A stretch of 18,217 nucleotides of DNA from CAZVJA01 sp964626885 (GCA_964626885.1 CAZVJA010000101.1:1-18217); one strand, 5' to 3'. Counted from the first letter of the stretch, positions 1 through 7,673 are shown. A program made the numbers and translations. The notes: generated from the letters alone by a model not told the origin.

Positions 1-575
1 TCGCTGATCGGCATGGCGTTCGCAGCGGGCCGGTCAAGCCATTCGTTGTCGAGCGATCGGCTGATGCCGCGCATTACGCCGTTCAGAAAGCCGGTCCATT
101 GGGGATGTCCGAGATGCCGCGCGGTTTCAACCGTCTCATTGATCGCCGCATAGGTCGGGATTGCGTCCAGGAACAGAAGCTGGTACGTCCCGAGTTGCAG
201 CAGAGTCCAAAGACCTGTTTCCACGTTATCCCGCGGGCGGGTGACCGCTCCGGCGATGAGAACGTCTATCGTATTTTGACGGCGAACAACTCCGAAGGCC
301 AACTCCGACGCCAGCCGGCGGTCTTCGGAGTTCAGCGATGCGGCGCGGGTATGTCGGCTGAGCAAGTCCGCGAGCCGTTCTCCGGTCTGCCGGTAGTCGC
401 CAATTACAGTCGCCGCGACATCCCGCGCCGTCGCCCCTTTGCGTAAGGGAGACTCCACTGCCGGAGGTTGATTTGGTTCCGGTCGACGGGTCGACACGTG
501 ACTCACTTCGCGGCTGCGCGCGATTGCTTGACGTGGGTTGCGCCTGGGTCGGCGACGCGGGGGCCGGTTGTTCAT
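1..575 (-). CDS. rsmB: 16S rRNA m5C967 methyltransferase RsmB (Sun family), N-terminal part, truncated by window edge
   Basis: The reverse strand is open from an ATG at 575 to the window edge, giving 191 codons of the N-terminal part. After an Arg/Pro-rich leader of about 45 residues, a NusB-like helical domain begins (ARDVAA, then SEDRRLASELAFGVVRRQ, LLQLGTYQLLFLDAIP, AAINETVETAR, GFLNGVMRGI). These are the landmarks of the RsmB/Sun N-terminus, which helps position 16S rRNA for methylation of C967 by the C-terminal SAM domain. That catalytic domain lies outside the window. The ATG sits 7 nt after the aroA stop, and the GGTGAGG across that stop can serve as ribosome binding site, so the two genes are probably one transcript. 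A later GTG start is possible but has no better support. NusB itself is less likely because of the aroA-linked long leader and the KGFVNAVLR-like motif, but only the missing C-terminus would settle it. Confidence 0.85.
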   Translation of the reverse strand, partial: MNNRPPRRRPRRNPRQAIARSREVSHVSTRRPEPNQPPAVESPLRKGATARDVAATVIGDYRQTGERLADLLSRHTRAASLNSEDRRLASELAFGVVRRQNTIDVLIAGAVTRPRDNVETGLWTLLQLGTYQLLFLDAIPTYAAINETVETARHLGHPQWTGFLNGVMRGISRSLDNEWLDRPAANAMPIS

Positions 576-582
576 CGCCGCC

Positions 583-1878
583 TCACCCGATTCCGTCGCA
601 GAGAGTTTTCAGATCATCGAAAAACCGCGGGTATGTCTTCGAGGTGCAATCCGGATCGGCGATTTTAATTCCCGGAACTTTCAACCCAACGAGCGCGAAG
701 CTCATCGCCATGCGGTGATCGTCGTACGTGGCGATGGTCGCGGGTTGTATTGGTGCTGGCGTGATCGTCAATCCGTCTTCATGCTCATCGACGCGGATTC
801 CGAGCCGGCAGAGTTCGGTCGCCACGGCGGCAATGCGGTCGGTTTCTTTATGCCGAATGTGGGCCACATTGCGAATCCGTGTCGGCCCCTCGGCAAAGAC
901 CGCAACCGCCGCGAGCGTCTGGGCGGTATCGCTGATCCCATTCATATCGACATCGATGCCTCGGAGCGGCCCCCCCTGCACCGTGACGGAATCGGCCCCC
1001 CATTCGACGCGGCATCCCATCTTCTCCAGCACGTCCACGAAATGGACATCTCCCTGCAGGGCGTTGCGGGAAAGCCCTGAAACCGTCACTTCTCCCCTCG
1101 TGATGGCCGCGGCGGCAAAGAAATAACTCGCCGCCGACGCATCCGGCTCAATGCCATACGTGGTGGCGCAATACACTTGCGGTTCGATTCGGTAGCGGCC
1201 GGCTTGTGTCGTGTCCACCTTCACCCCAAAGGCCCGCATCACGCCGAGCGTCATCTCCACATAGGGTTCCGAGACGAGCTTTCCGGTGAGAACCAGATCG
1301 ACTCGCGATTGCGCACAAGGCGCCGCCATCAACAAAGCGCTCAAAAACTGGCTCGATAAATTGGCAGCGACACGAGATTCTCCACCCGTCAGGCGGTCTC
1401 CGTGAACAGTGACCGGCGGGCATGAGTTCCCCGCATCGCACTTCACATCGGCGCCGAGCTGATTCAACGCGTCGGCCAAATCACCGATCGGCCGCTGGCG
1501 CATGCGGTCGTTTCCATCGAGAGAGATCGTCCCCTTGCAGAGAGTCGCGAGCGCCGTAAGAAAACGGATGCTCGTGCCGCTATTCTCCAACCAGAGCTTC
1601 GCCTCGCGGACCGGCGGAAATCCGGCACAACCGACGACCTTAGCCGTACAGCCCTCTCGATCATGCTGAACATTGATTCCCAGTCGCTGGAGGCTGTCGA
1701 CCATCACTCGTGTGTCCTGACTGTCGAGGAGGCCGGTGAGCGTGCTGGTTCCGTCCGCGAGCGCGGCGACGATGAGCGCCCGGTTGGTCAGGCTCTTCGA
1801 GCCGGGAGGACGAATAATGCCATGCACCGGACCCGTAACTGGAGTGATGGGGAGCAGATTGGTCATAGGCCCCATCAT
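583..1878 (-). CDS. aroA: 3-phosphoshikimate 1-carboxyvinyltransferase (EPSP synthase)
   Basis: This enzyme transfers the enolpyruvyl group of PEP to shikimate-3-phosphate, the sixth step of the cytoplasmic shikimate pathway. The 431-residue length is normal for the family. Visible landmarks are PPGSKSLTNRALIVAAL near residues 24-40 (both substrates), ENSGTSIRFL at 98-107 (PEP loop), RPIGDLADAL, SSQFLSALLMAAP, DASAASYFFAAAAI, RHKETDRIAA, DDHRMAMSFAL and the C-terminal DPDCTSKTYPRFFDDL with its catalytic Lys. The overall pattern resembles class I enzymes, but the residue after the PEP-loop Arg is Phe106 where class I enzymes have Pro (P101 in E. coli). Three in-frame ATGs lie at residues 1, 2 and 5. 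The third is preceded by a GGGG run at short spacing and may be the true start. rsmB follows after 7 nt on the same strand. Confidence 0.96.
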   Translation of the reverse strand: MMGPMTNLLPITPVTGPVHGIIRPPGSKSLTNRALIVAALADGTSTLTGLLDSQDTRVMVDSLQRLGINVQHDREGCTAKVVGCAGFPPVREAKLWLENSGTSIRFLTALATLCKGTISLDGNDRMRQRPIGDLADALNQLGADVKCDAGNSCPPVTVHGDRLTGGESRVAANLSSQFLSALLMAAPCAQSRVDLVLTGKLVSEPYVEMTLGVMRAFGVKVDTTQAGRYRIEPQVYCATTYGIEPDASAASYFFAAAAITRGEVTVSGLSRNALQGDVHFVDVLEKMGCRVEWGADSVTVQGGPLRGIDVDMNGISDTAQTLAAVAVFAEGPTRIRNVAHIRHKETDRIAAVATELCRLGIRVDEHEDGLTITPAPIQPATIATYDDHRMAMSFALVGLKVPGIKIADPDCTSKTYPRFFDDLKTLCDGIG

Positions 1879-1974
1879 AGCCGGACAACGGGGGTTCGCA
1901 GAGTGTTACGATTTGCTGCCGTGCGTTTTGGCCTGGAACAAGACATTTCGCACCCAAAACGAGGCACAAATCCG

Positions 1975-1992
1975 CATTTCCCAGCGGAAATG
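1975..1992. other. short perfect hairpin upstream of aroA
   Basis: CATTTCC and GGAAATG form a perfect 7-bp stem around CAGC. It lies about 97 nt upstream of the aroA start. It has no T-tract, so it is not an intrinsic terminator. It could be a leader stem or a small dyad for a regulator. It could also be chance. Confidence 0.3.
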
Positions 1993-2148
1993 ACCTCAGA
2001 GGCGATTCCCTCCCGCATCGGTATTGCCGACTCAACCGAACCCTTCGGCACGATTCAGTCCATTCTTCCCAAGCAACCCAGGCTTTTTGACAGGAAATCT
2101 TCCCGAAAGCCCGATATCTCACCACGACAGAGAACTCCTCGCGCATCT

Positions 2149-2183
2149 GGCCCAGGGAAGCTGAGACCCGGCTTTCCTGGGCC
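2149..2183. other. 13-bp hairpin in the aroA / exported-protein intergenic region
   Basis: GGCCCAGGGAAGC at 2149-2161 pairs with GCTTTCCTGGGCC at 2171-2183 around a 9-nt loop. The only imperfection is one G-U pair when read as plus-strand RNA. No U-run follows on either strand, so it is not a classical terminator. It lies 100 nt before the plus-strand gene at 2282. Confidence 0.5.
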
Positions 2184-2222
2184 TGAACGCCAGAGCCGAA
2201 ACCATCCCACAAACCGTTACCC

Positions 2223-2285
2223 ATGACTCCCGATAGCCGCACGGCCGAGGGACTCGTCTCCGTGACTGAAGGCGTGCTCCGATGA
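2223..2285 (+). other. 20-codon mini-ORF ending in an ATGA overlap with the next start
   Basis: An ATG at 2223 opens 20 codons (MTPDSRTAEGLVSVTEGVLR) and stops at a TGA that overlaps the ATG of the downstream gene as ATGA. This geometry is typical of translational coupling, so it may be a leader peptide. No good Shine-Dalgarno site precedes it. It could equally be a chance ORF or the relic of a longer N-terminus lost by frameshift. Confidence 0.25.
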
Positions 2286-3160
2286 ACCTACGCGTCGCGA
2301 ATCTCCTGGCGGCTGCCGCACTCTTTGTGCGCGCCTGGAGCGGTGACGCGGAGTTTCAACACGAGCAAGTGGAACTGAGGAGGACTGCTCAAAAGTCCAA
2401 CCTCTATCATCCCAGCCATCCGCGGACGCACAAAAGCGGCACGAGTTTGCGGAAACCACCAGCGGCTGCAGGCTCGGCCCGGCAAGTCAGCCAAACTGGT
2501 ACTCGGCGGGGGCCCGAAAGCTCCCTCCCTTTGGTGCTTCTCGTGGAACTTATGAGTCGAGACGGAAGTGCCGTCGACCCAAACGAGATTCCGATGAATT
2601 CTCTGTGGATGTTCGGGAACTGCGATCTTCCGCTACCACCCGGCATCTCGGTGGGTACATACCGTGCCGTCAGCAGCCGAGGTGAAGTTCGCAAGATCGA
2701 ACTGGGCGCGGAAGAGTTGGAATATCACGGTATCACAACAGTCTCCACCCCCCGCGATCTCTATTGGGTCTCGGAGGGAAAGACACAATGGTATTTTGTC
2801 CGAGTTGAGTCGAAGCCCGGCCGTATGTGGATGGCGGCCGACCAACCTGACCGGCTAAAACTGCTTCGCGCGAGAGTCGCCACGGTGTCCGGCGATCTTC
2901 TTCAGGACGCGCTGGAAAAGTTCAACGCCGCGATCAGCGGGCTGATGGTGACGGCAGGAGCGCCAACAAAAACCAGTGGAATCCGGCCGCGTGGGTGGAC
3001 GTGGCAGCCCATGGTTGAACTGCGGCAGCAGTGGAATGCGCTCCTCCGTCAAGTGCGATGGGAAACGGCCGGAGCGCCGAAGTCGATCGTCATCCCGCAA
3101 GGAAAAGCGTCGAGCCGGTCACGCCTCTCCGCCGAGTCTATTGAGCGCGGATTGCGCTAA
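2282..3160 (+). CDS. hypothetical protein, possibly exported
   Basis: This 292-residue frame has no family I recognise. The first 20 residues have an Arg followed by a run of small hydrophobic residues (VANLLAAAALFV), compatible with a weak signal peptide. Residues about 25-80 are low in order and rich in basic and polar residues. From about residue 80 the composition becomes that of a folded protein, with many aromatic residues (LYWVSEGKTQWYFVRVES, GRMWMAADQPDRLKLL) and a helical C-terminal part (LLQDALEKFNAAISGLM, WQPMVELRQQWNALLRQVRW). The last 42 nt overlap the end of the convergent SDR gene. The start is uncertain: there is no strong ribosome binding site, and the body of the protein looks more convincing than its N-terminus. 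A preceding mini-ORF overlaps its start by ATGA. Confidence 0.55.
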   Translation: MNLRVANLLAAAALFVRAWSGDAEFQHEQVELRRTAQKSNLYHPSHPRTHKSGTSLRKPPAAAGSARQVSQTGTRRGPESSLPLVLLVELMSRDGSAVDPNEIPMNSLWMFGNCDLPLPPGISVGTYRAVSSRGEVRKIELGAEELEYHGITTVSTPRDLYWVSEGKTQWYFVRVESKPGRMWMAADQPDRLKLLRARVATVSGDLLQDALEKFNAAISGLMVTAGAPTKTSGIRPRGWTWQPMVELRQQWNALLRQVRWETAGAPKSIVIPQGKASSRSRLSAESIERGLR

Positions 3161-4084
3161 CGCATGCGGTAACCCGGTCTCATAGGTCGGGAAGCGCAGA
3201 TCGACCCCCAGTTCCACGTGCAGCTTCTTGTTGGAACATCGTTTGTTCTTTCCTGGACGATGTCCGCCCTCCGTCGCATTTGCAGAATGCTCTTGATCAG
3301 GGGGGCTCTGCGACTGGAATCGGGGCGGCACTGCTCCCACGAGTGAAGCCAGCAGCGTGTAATACTCGCGGCGTGGAACCGGTTGATCATCGCATACCAG
3401 ATAGACCTCCCCTGCACGGCCACATTCCTCGCAAGCCATGATCGCCGCCACCGCGTCATCGACGTGAATCAGGTTGAGCCACGCATCGGGATCACATTCC
3501 AGCGGGTCGTTTCGCCGGAGCAGGTCGATCCGCCGTAGCAGCCGATCGGGCCCATAGATCCCCGCCAGACGCAAGATATTCAGCTCGAAACTTCCCCGCG
3601 AGCTCGACGACTCTGCCGCGGCTGCCGCCACTTTCTCCACGTGTTTCATCGCCGTCCGTTCGGCTTCTAGACAAACCTGGCCGTTTTCCGCGACCGGTTC
3701 GCAACGAGAGGATTCATCGATCCATTCCCCATCCTGCTGGCCATACACGCTCGTGCTCGAGATGTAAATCATTCGCCGCATGTTATTGTCCATTTTCGCC
3801 AGGACGTTCGCGAGACCGTGCACGTATACTTCGCGGCGCGAGGCCTGTGCGGCGCGATCGAATCCGACGGCGTACAGCAATGTGTCAACTTTGTCGATTT
3901 GGGCAAGTGGAGCCAGAGAATCAGGATCGAGAATATCCCCGATGATCGGCTCAATCCCCTCGCCGCGAAGCGTCTCCGCGCGTGCAGCCGACCGGGTCAG
4001 TGCCGACACACGATCGCCGCGCGCAACCCAGACGCGTGCTGCCCGCAGCCCGAGATATCCACAGCCGATAACAAGGCGCCGCAT
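3119..4084 (-). CDS. atypical NAD(P)-dependent SDR, epimerase/dehydratase-like
   Basis: This 321-residue protein has an N-terminal Rossmann fold with dinucleotide motif GCGYLG at residues 7-12. It continues with DTLLYAVGFDR and then SSTSVYGQQDGEWIDES, the serine-rich strand and VYG motif of extended SDRs, and LRLAGIYGPDR. In classical extended SDRs a YxxxK pair follows. Here the corresponding helix reads GQVCLEAERTAM, so the catalytic Tyr and Lys appear to be missing, as in the atypical SDR group that includes YeeZ-like proteins. It may bind a nucleotide cofactor without acting as a sugar epimerase. Substrate is unknown. There is no clear ribosome binding site before the ATG at 4084. The C-terminal 42 nt overlap the convergent gene. 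It is the last gene in a minus-strand run after the aldolase, but a 313-nt spacer argues against tight coupling. Confidence 0.8.
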   Translation of the reverse strand: MRRLVIGCGYLGLRAARVWVARGDRVSALTRSAARAETLRGEGIEPIIGDILDPDSLAPLAQIDKVDTLLYAVGFDRAAQASRREVYVHGLANVLAKMDNNMRRMIYISSTSVYGQQDGEWIDESSRCEPVAENGQVCLEAERTAMKHVEKVAAAAAESSSSRGSFELNILRLAGIYGPDRLLRRIDLLRRNDPLECDPDAWLNLIHVDDAVAAIMACEECGRAGEVYLVCDDQPVPRREYYTLLASLVGAVPPRFQSQSPPDQEHSANATEGGHRPGKNKRCSNKKLHVELGVDLRFPTYETGLPHALAQSALNRLGGEA

Positions 4085-4397
4085 GTCGATGTTTTATGGC
4101 TCGGTCTTCAACGGACTCACCAAGGATGCATGGAGTTCGCCGAGAAGACAACACAGAGGATGAATAAGGAAGGCAGGAAACCAGGAATAGAAGCGGGAAT
4201 TAATGAACTCTTCGTATGACTATGCGCGCCAGCCGCGGTCCTGGATTACGTGCGCTTCAGATGAAGACTTTGTCTGCGAGTTAAGACCCCGTCGTTTTAC
4301 ATCTTGATCTTCACTTTCCTGGCTTCCTGGTTTCCTTATTGAAATTATTTTCATGTCTCTGCACCAAGTCCCTGGCGAATTTATCCAGTAAAGTTTG
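4085..4397. repeat. intergenic spacer with a long-range inverted repeat
   Basis: This 313-nt spacer between the SDR and aldolase genes holds no convincing coding sequence and is locally richer in A/T than its surroundings. Two 23-nt arms at 4164-4186 and 4317-4339 are inverted copies matching at 20 of 23 positions, built on the purine-rich words AAGGAA, CAGGAA and CCAGGA. The 130 nt between them show no further obvious symmetry. It may be a dispersed intergenic repeat or a remnant of a small non-autonomous element. Confidence 0.5.
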
Positions 4398-5165
4398 TCA
4401 GCGTCCGACGGCATCGAGGAATTGCCGAGAAGTCTGCATCACGTAATGTTCCGCACCGCCGAAGCCGATCGCGCGGTAGCCCTGCTCGCGAGCGCGAATC
4501 GCTTCTTCGGCACTCCCCACGGGGAAGCCGGCAGCGACGTTATGCTTCAAGCATGCTTTGAGCACCCGGTCGGCCGCCGCGAGAACCTTCGGATGATTCC
4601 TCTCTCCCGGCACGCCGTAAGCCATCGCCAAGTCTCCCGTACCGACCCACAGAACATCGAGCCCGGCTGCGGCGATCTCTTCGACATGCTCGATTCCATC
4701 GAGGTCTTCGATCAATGCCAGCAGCAGAATCGTCTCATTGACAGTCTTCAAATATTCGCCTGTGGAAATTCTCCCCCACCCGGCGCCGCGCCCCGGACCG
4801 AATCCCCGGTTCCCTTCCGGTGGATAAAGGGCCGCATTCCGAAGCGCGCGGGCATCGTCGGCGGTGCGGCAATGGGGAATGAGAATTCCCTGCACACCGA
4901 GATCGAGCGCGTGCATCACCCCTTCCGGATCGCGCGGACGCAAGGTGCGGAAGATCGGCACCGTGCCGCCGGCGAGGCAACCTTGCACCAGACGATCGAT
5001 GGTCGAGGGATCAGTCGCGCCATGCTCGCCGTCGAGCAGCACGAAATCGAAACCGGCGTAGCCGAGGATCTCGCATAACCCCGGCTCGGGAAGACGAAGC
5101 GAACTTGTGTAAATCGTTCCCCCCGCACGAAGGGTTTCCTTGGCTTTGTTCTGGCGGACGTTCAT
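4398..5165 (-). CDS. HpcH/HpaI-type class II aldolase / citrate-lyase-like TIM barrel protein
   Basis: This family performs metal-dependent, reversible aldol cleavage of 2-keto-3-deoxy acids, yielding pyruvate plus an aldehyde, in the cytoplasm. The 255-residue length fits. The catalytic region FDFVLLDGEHG (His48) is present, followed by VPIFRTL with its Arg, GVQGILIPHCRTADDAR, and the metal-binding stretch LALIEDLDGIEHVEEI with its Glu. The VLWVGTGDLAMAYG motif that follows supplies the second acidic ligand. HpaI enzymes have a more typical QIET at the metal Glu, and here it is LIED, so the exact substrate cannot be assigned. ATG at 5165 has TTGGAAC just upstream as a modest ribosome binding site. 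The gene lies 61 nt after the hypothetical gene behind tRNA-Leu, on the same strand, so the three may be co-transcribed. Confidence 0.88.
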   Translation of the reverse strand: MNVRQNKAKETLRAGGTIYTSSLRLPEPGLCEILGYAGFDFVLLDGEHGATDPSTIDRLVQGCLAGGTVPIFRTLRPRDPEGVMHALDLGVQGILIPHCRTADDARALRNAALYPPEGNRGFGPGRGAGWGRISTGEYLKTVNETILLLALIEDLDGIEHVEEIAAAGLDVLWVGTGDLAMAYGVPGERNHPKVLAAADRVLKACLKHNVAAGFPVGSAEEAIRAREQGYRAIGFGGAEHYVMQTSRQFLDAVGR

Positions 5166-5226
5166 GTAGTTCCAATTTCAATGCTGGAGGAAATAGCTGC
5201 ATCTTGGTGACGTGTGAACTGGCCGA

Positions 5227-5721
5227 TCAACTCCGTTTCGCTTTGATCGGCGGCGCAAGGACACCGGTCGATTGCAGCAGGCCGACAAGTCGCCCCGCGA
5301 GTTCGACACGGAAGTCTTCTCCATCGGGTACTTGACGAACCGTCTCAGCCCGACCGATCGTCAATGCTTCCTGCAAAGTCGTCAACTGATCTTTCATCTG
5401 CTTGAAGAACTGTTCGAGTTCCGCGCCGGTCAGATCATGTCGACGGAGTTCGGTCACGTCCGGCGTCCGCACGCGCGTCAACCGCGCCAACGTGTCCCCC
5501 TGCGTGCGAAACAAGGTTCCATCGACATACGCCCGGCGGAGACGGTTCTGGTCGTCGAAGTGATAGACCGGGTCTGGCCCGAAGTAGAGCGAAATACGGC
5601 CGTCGGCCCGCTCCCCAGCTACGAGATATGCCGGCTCGCCCGGAACCGCCAACTCGATCCGCCGGACGAGGGCAGTCGCCTCCGCCATCAGGTCTTCGCG
5701 ATCGGATTCTTGCCGGGCCAT
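5227..5721 (-). CDS. conserved-looking hypothetical protein downstream of tRNA-Leu
   Basis: I do not recognise this 164-residue protein. It starts with an acidic/basic helix (MARQESDREDLMAEATALVRR), followed by what looks like a beta-rich middle (PAYLVAGERADGRISLYFG, DPVYHFDDQNRLRRAYVDG). The C-terminal half is helical (LTGAELEQFFKQMKDQLTTLQEALTIG, then FRVELAGRLVGLLQS). There is no signal peptide or membrane segment. The open frame continues upstream to 5817, but that extension is the translation of the tRNA-Leu gene (beginning MAELADARDLG), a known annotation artefact, so I take the ATG at 5721. It has no good Shine-Dalgarno site, and an ATG at 5688 is an alternative. Only 20 nt separate the tRNA end from this start, which implies co-transcription with the tRNA. 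Confidence 0.7.
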   Translation of the reverse strand: MARQESDREDLMAEATALVRRIELAVPGEPAYLVAGERADGRISLYFGPDPVYHFDDQNRLRRAYVDGTLFRTQGDTLARLTRVRTPDVTELRRHDLTGAELEQFFKQMKDQLTTLQEALTIGRAETVRQVPDGEDFRVELAGRLVGLLQSTGVLAPPIKAKRS

Positions 5722-5741
5722 GGTACTTGGGCTCAAAGGAG

Positions 5742-5823
5742 TGCGAGAGACAGGACTTGAACCTGCACGGGTTGCCCCACGGGATCCTAAGTCCCGCGCG
5801 TCTGCCAATTCCGCCACTCTCGC
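5742..5823 (-). tRNA. tRNA-Leu (anticodon UAG)
   Basis: The minus strand folds as a class II tRNA with a 7-bp acceptor stem GCGAGAG/CTCTCGC and discriminator A at 5742. The D-arm contains AATTGGCAGAC. The anticodon stem is CGGGA/TCCCG with loop CTTAGGA, giving anticodon UAG at 5787-5789, which decodes CUN leucine codons. A long variable arm (TGGGGCAACCCG) is typical of leucine. The T-arm is GCAGG-TTCAAGT-CCTGT. The 3' CCA is not encoded, since CTCC follows the discriminator. A run of seven A on the plus strand (T on the minus) lies just before the 5' end. Confidence 0.97.
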
Positions 5824-5974
5824 AAAAAAATTATTTGAAATGATCCGATACCTACGTCGCGGGATCAGGTGCTTTATTCATCACCCCCTGCTCCAAAGGC
5901 AATAGGAATTCAAAGAAACTCCGACACCGAAGCAGCCGAGCTGCGAAACCGCGTTCATGAGATCGCCTGGAAAA

Positions 5975-7591
5975 CTAAATCTCCTGAAAAGCGCCCTGTG
6001 AAATCTCATGCCGCCGAATCAGTTCGGCGTTCTTTTCGTTGCGTTTCACCAGGATCAGTACATCGCGGTCAAAGTAAACCGGCGCCCACTGCGGATCGCG
6101 GACGCGGCGCAGCAGAAACGGCTGGGCCCACGGTGTCCGGTCGCGCCAGGCAAAAAAAATGCAGTTGAACTGATAGCGCTCGTCGACTTTTTTCCAAATG
6201 AACTCGTTCTCCTGCATGGGAATATACACGTATTCAAAAAAGGAAACACTATACGCCTCGGGGCGATTGTCGACGAAAACTCGCCATTTCGGGAAGAAAT
6301 GGAAAATGAGATATCCGCCGATATCGTAATTGTTGAAAATCGGTCCCTGGATCTCCATCTCCTGGAAAAACTCGGCGGACGCATTCACCCGTGGCTCCAG
6401 CCCGAAAAGGAGCTTGGGATTTTTCAGGACCACCAGCCACCAACGGTTCGCTTCATTTTCATCCTTCATCATTCGGGCAATGCCGGATCGATAGAAGGGA
6501 GTATAGTAAAAATTGCGTGACATCATCACTCCCACCGCGATTCCGATGGCGACGCAAGCGGCGCCGATCTTCACGCACCGTTCCAGAACGGTCCGGTTCT
6601 CGACGAGGCACCGTAGACTCCCGGAGAAAAACGGCAGAAACACGAAACCGAACTGACCGATATTGCGGATGGCCTGAAACGAGAGAATTCCAAACACGCC
6701 CAGGAAAGCCAGCGCGAGGAAATGCCCCCTCCATCCTCGACGCAGAACCGCACCGAGAACAGCCACCAGCGCCAGGAGCCACACGGTTTCCAAATGGATA
6801 TATAAAGGATTTGACGGGTTCTGACTGTGCTCGAACCAGACCGACTGGTTCTCCCCGACGGGATAACCGTACTCTCGAAAGATGGTGAATGGCGTCATCA
6901 GCCCTTCCCAGCCGAAGGGGTTCACCAAACACATCGCGAGGCTGAGAAGCCCCAGGCGGAGCAGGATCATCGCCGCCCCCCGATCGCGACGGACAAGTAG
7001 CGCGTCGATGAAATAGACGCCGATCACAAACAGACCAAATACAAAGTAGATATGAAGATTAACCCATATCAGTTGGAAAGCGGGTATCGCCCACAACCAC
7101 CGTCGCGAAATTCGCCCTTCTTTCCATTCCCATAACAGAGACAGATAGATCCCGATGAAAAGAACGCTGAACCCTTCGGGCCGGATTTCCAGACGCATGG
7201 TCATCAACGGAAGGCAGAGCACCGCCGCGGCCAGCGCGCAATCGAACCCGCCGATCCGTCTGGCCAGCCGAAAATAGATCCAGAAAGTCGCCAGACAAAC
7301 TCCAAAATAAAAGATGGAAACCCCATCGAATCCGCCACAGTATTTCCAGATCAGATAAAAAACGACACCGCTCAGCCAGTGGTGATTGACGGCGTGATAT
7401 TCGGGCTCCGTATACGAATAATAATTGGTGGTCTGCGGCCGGTGCGTCTGAAAGAATTCCTCACCGTTTTTGATATGACGCCCCAAATCGGCGGTGGTAA
7501 GAGAGACTCTCCGGGGGAATGACAGGCATAAGAGTACCACGACCAAGAAAAGGGCAATCGCGGAAAGGAGCTTGGCAGCCTGCGTCATCAT
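5975..7591 (-). CDS. polytopic membrane protein, GT-C glycosyltransferase-like
   Basis: This 538-residue protein has about nine to eleven hydrophobic segments, starting with KLLSAIALFLVVVLLCLSF after a short basic N-terminus. The first extracytoplasmic loop carries TADLGRHIKNGEEFFQTH, then NYYSYTEPEYHAVNHHWLSGVVFYLIW. This arrangement (an Asp followed by His in loop 1, then a W/H-rich segment) resembles GT-C fold lipid-linked sugar transferases and related uncharacterised proteins. After the last helix a soluble domain of about 160 residues contains GPIFNNYDIGGYLIFHFFPKWRVFVDNRPEAY. Its donor and acceptor are unknown, and the GT-C assignment is inference. A GTG at 7645 would add 18 polar residues in front. 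The ATG at 7591 is preferred because it places the first helix right behind a short start. Confidence 0.75.
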   Translation of the reverse strand: MMTQAAKLLSAIALFLVVVLLCLSFPRRVSLTTADLGRHIKNGEEFFQTHRPQTTNYYSYTEPEYHAVNHHWLSGVVFYLIWKYCGGFDGVSIFYFGVCLATFWIYFRLARRIGGFDCALAAAVLCLPLMTMRLEIRPEGFSVLFIGIYLSLLWEWKEGRISRRWLWAIPAFQLIWVNLHIYFVFGLFVIGVYFIDALLVRRDRGAAMILLRLGLLSLAMCLVNPFGWEGLMTPFTIFREYGYPVGENQSVWFEHSQNPSNPLYIHLETVWLLALVAVLGAVLRRGWRGHFLALAFLGVFGILSFQAIRNIGQFGFVFLPFFSGSLRCLVENRTVLERCVKIGAACVAIGIAVGVMMSRNFYYTPFYRSGIARMMKDENEANRWWLVVLKNPKLLFGLEPRVNASAEFFQEMEIQGPIFNNYDIGGYLIFHFFPKWRVFVDNRPEAYSVSFFEYVYIPMQENEFIWKKVDERYQFNCIFFAWRDRTPWAQPFLLRRVRDPQWAPVYFDRDVLILVKRNEKNAELIRRHEISQGAFQEI

Positions 7592-7673
7592 GCCTGCTGG
7601 TTCCGAGAAACGTCGTGATGTCGTTCTGTGAGGTGTCGTCACCACGAATTGACCCCACAGGAACGGCAGGGTG

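Larger units (their letters stand above)
1879..2281. other. divergent intergenic region between aroA and an unknown exported protein gene
   Basis: These 403 nt separate the minus-strand aroA from the plus-strand gene at 2282. No convincing conserved protein is seen in any frame. It contains a 7-bp stem with a 4-nt loop (1975-1992), a 13-bp hairpin (2149-2183) and a 20-codon mini-ORF (2223-2285) that touches the downstream start. I found no promoter pair close to consensus on either strand. Confidence 0.6.

Noticed and set aside
99..1126. Plus-strand open frames across 99-1126
   Set aside because: They are opposite-strand shadows of rsmB and aroA, with Arg/Pro/Ser-rich low-quality translations and no family features.
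1661..2242. 193-codon minus-strand frame running from the intergenic region into aroA
   Set aside because: The part over aroA is in a wrong frame and reads as Arg/Ser/Pro-rich noise. The upstream part has no recognisable motif.
5722..5817. N-terminal extension of the hypothetical protein beginning MAELADARDLG
   Set aside because: It is the translation of the tRNA-Leu gene on the same strand, a recurring annotation artefact. The start was moved to 5721.
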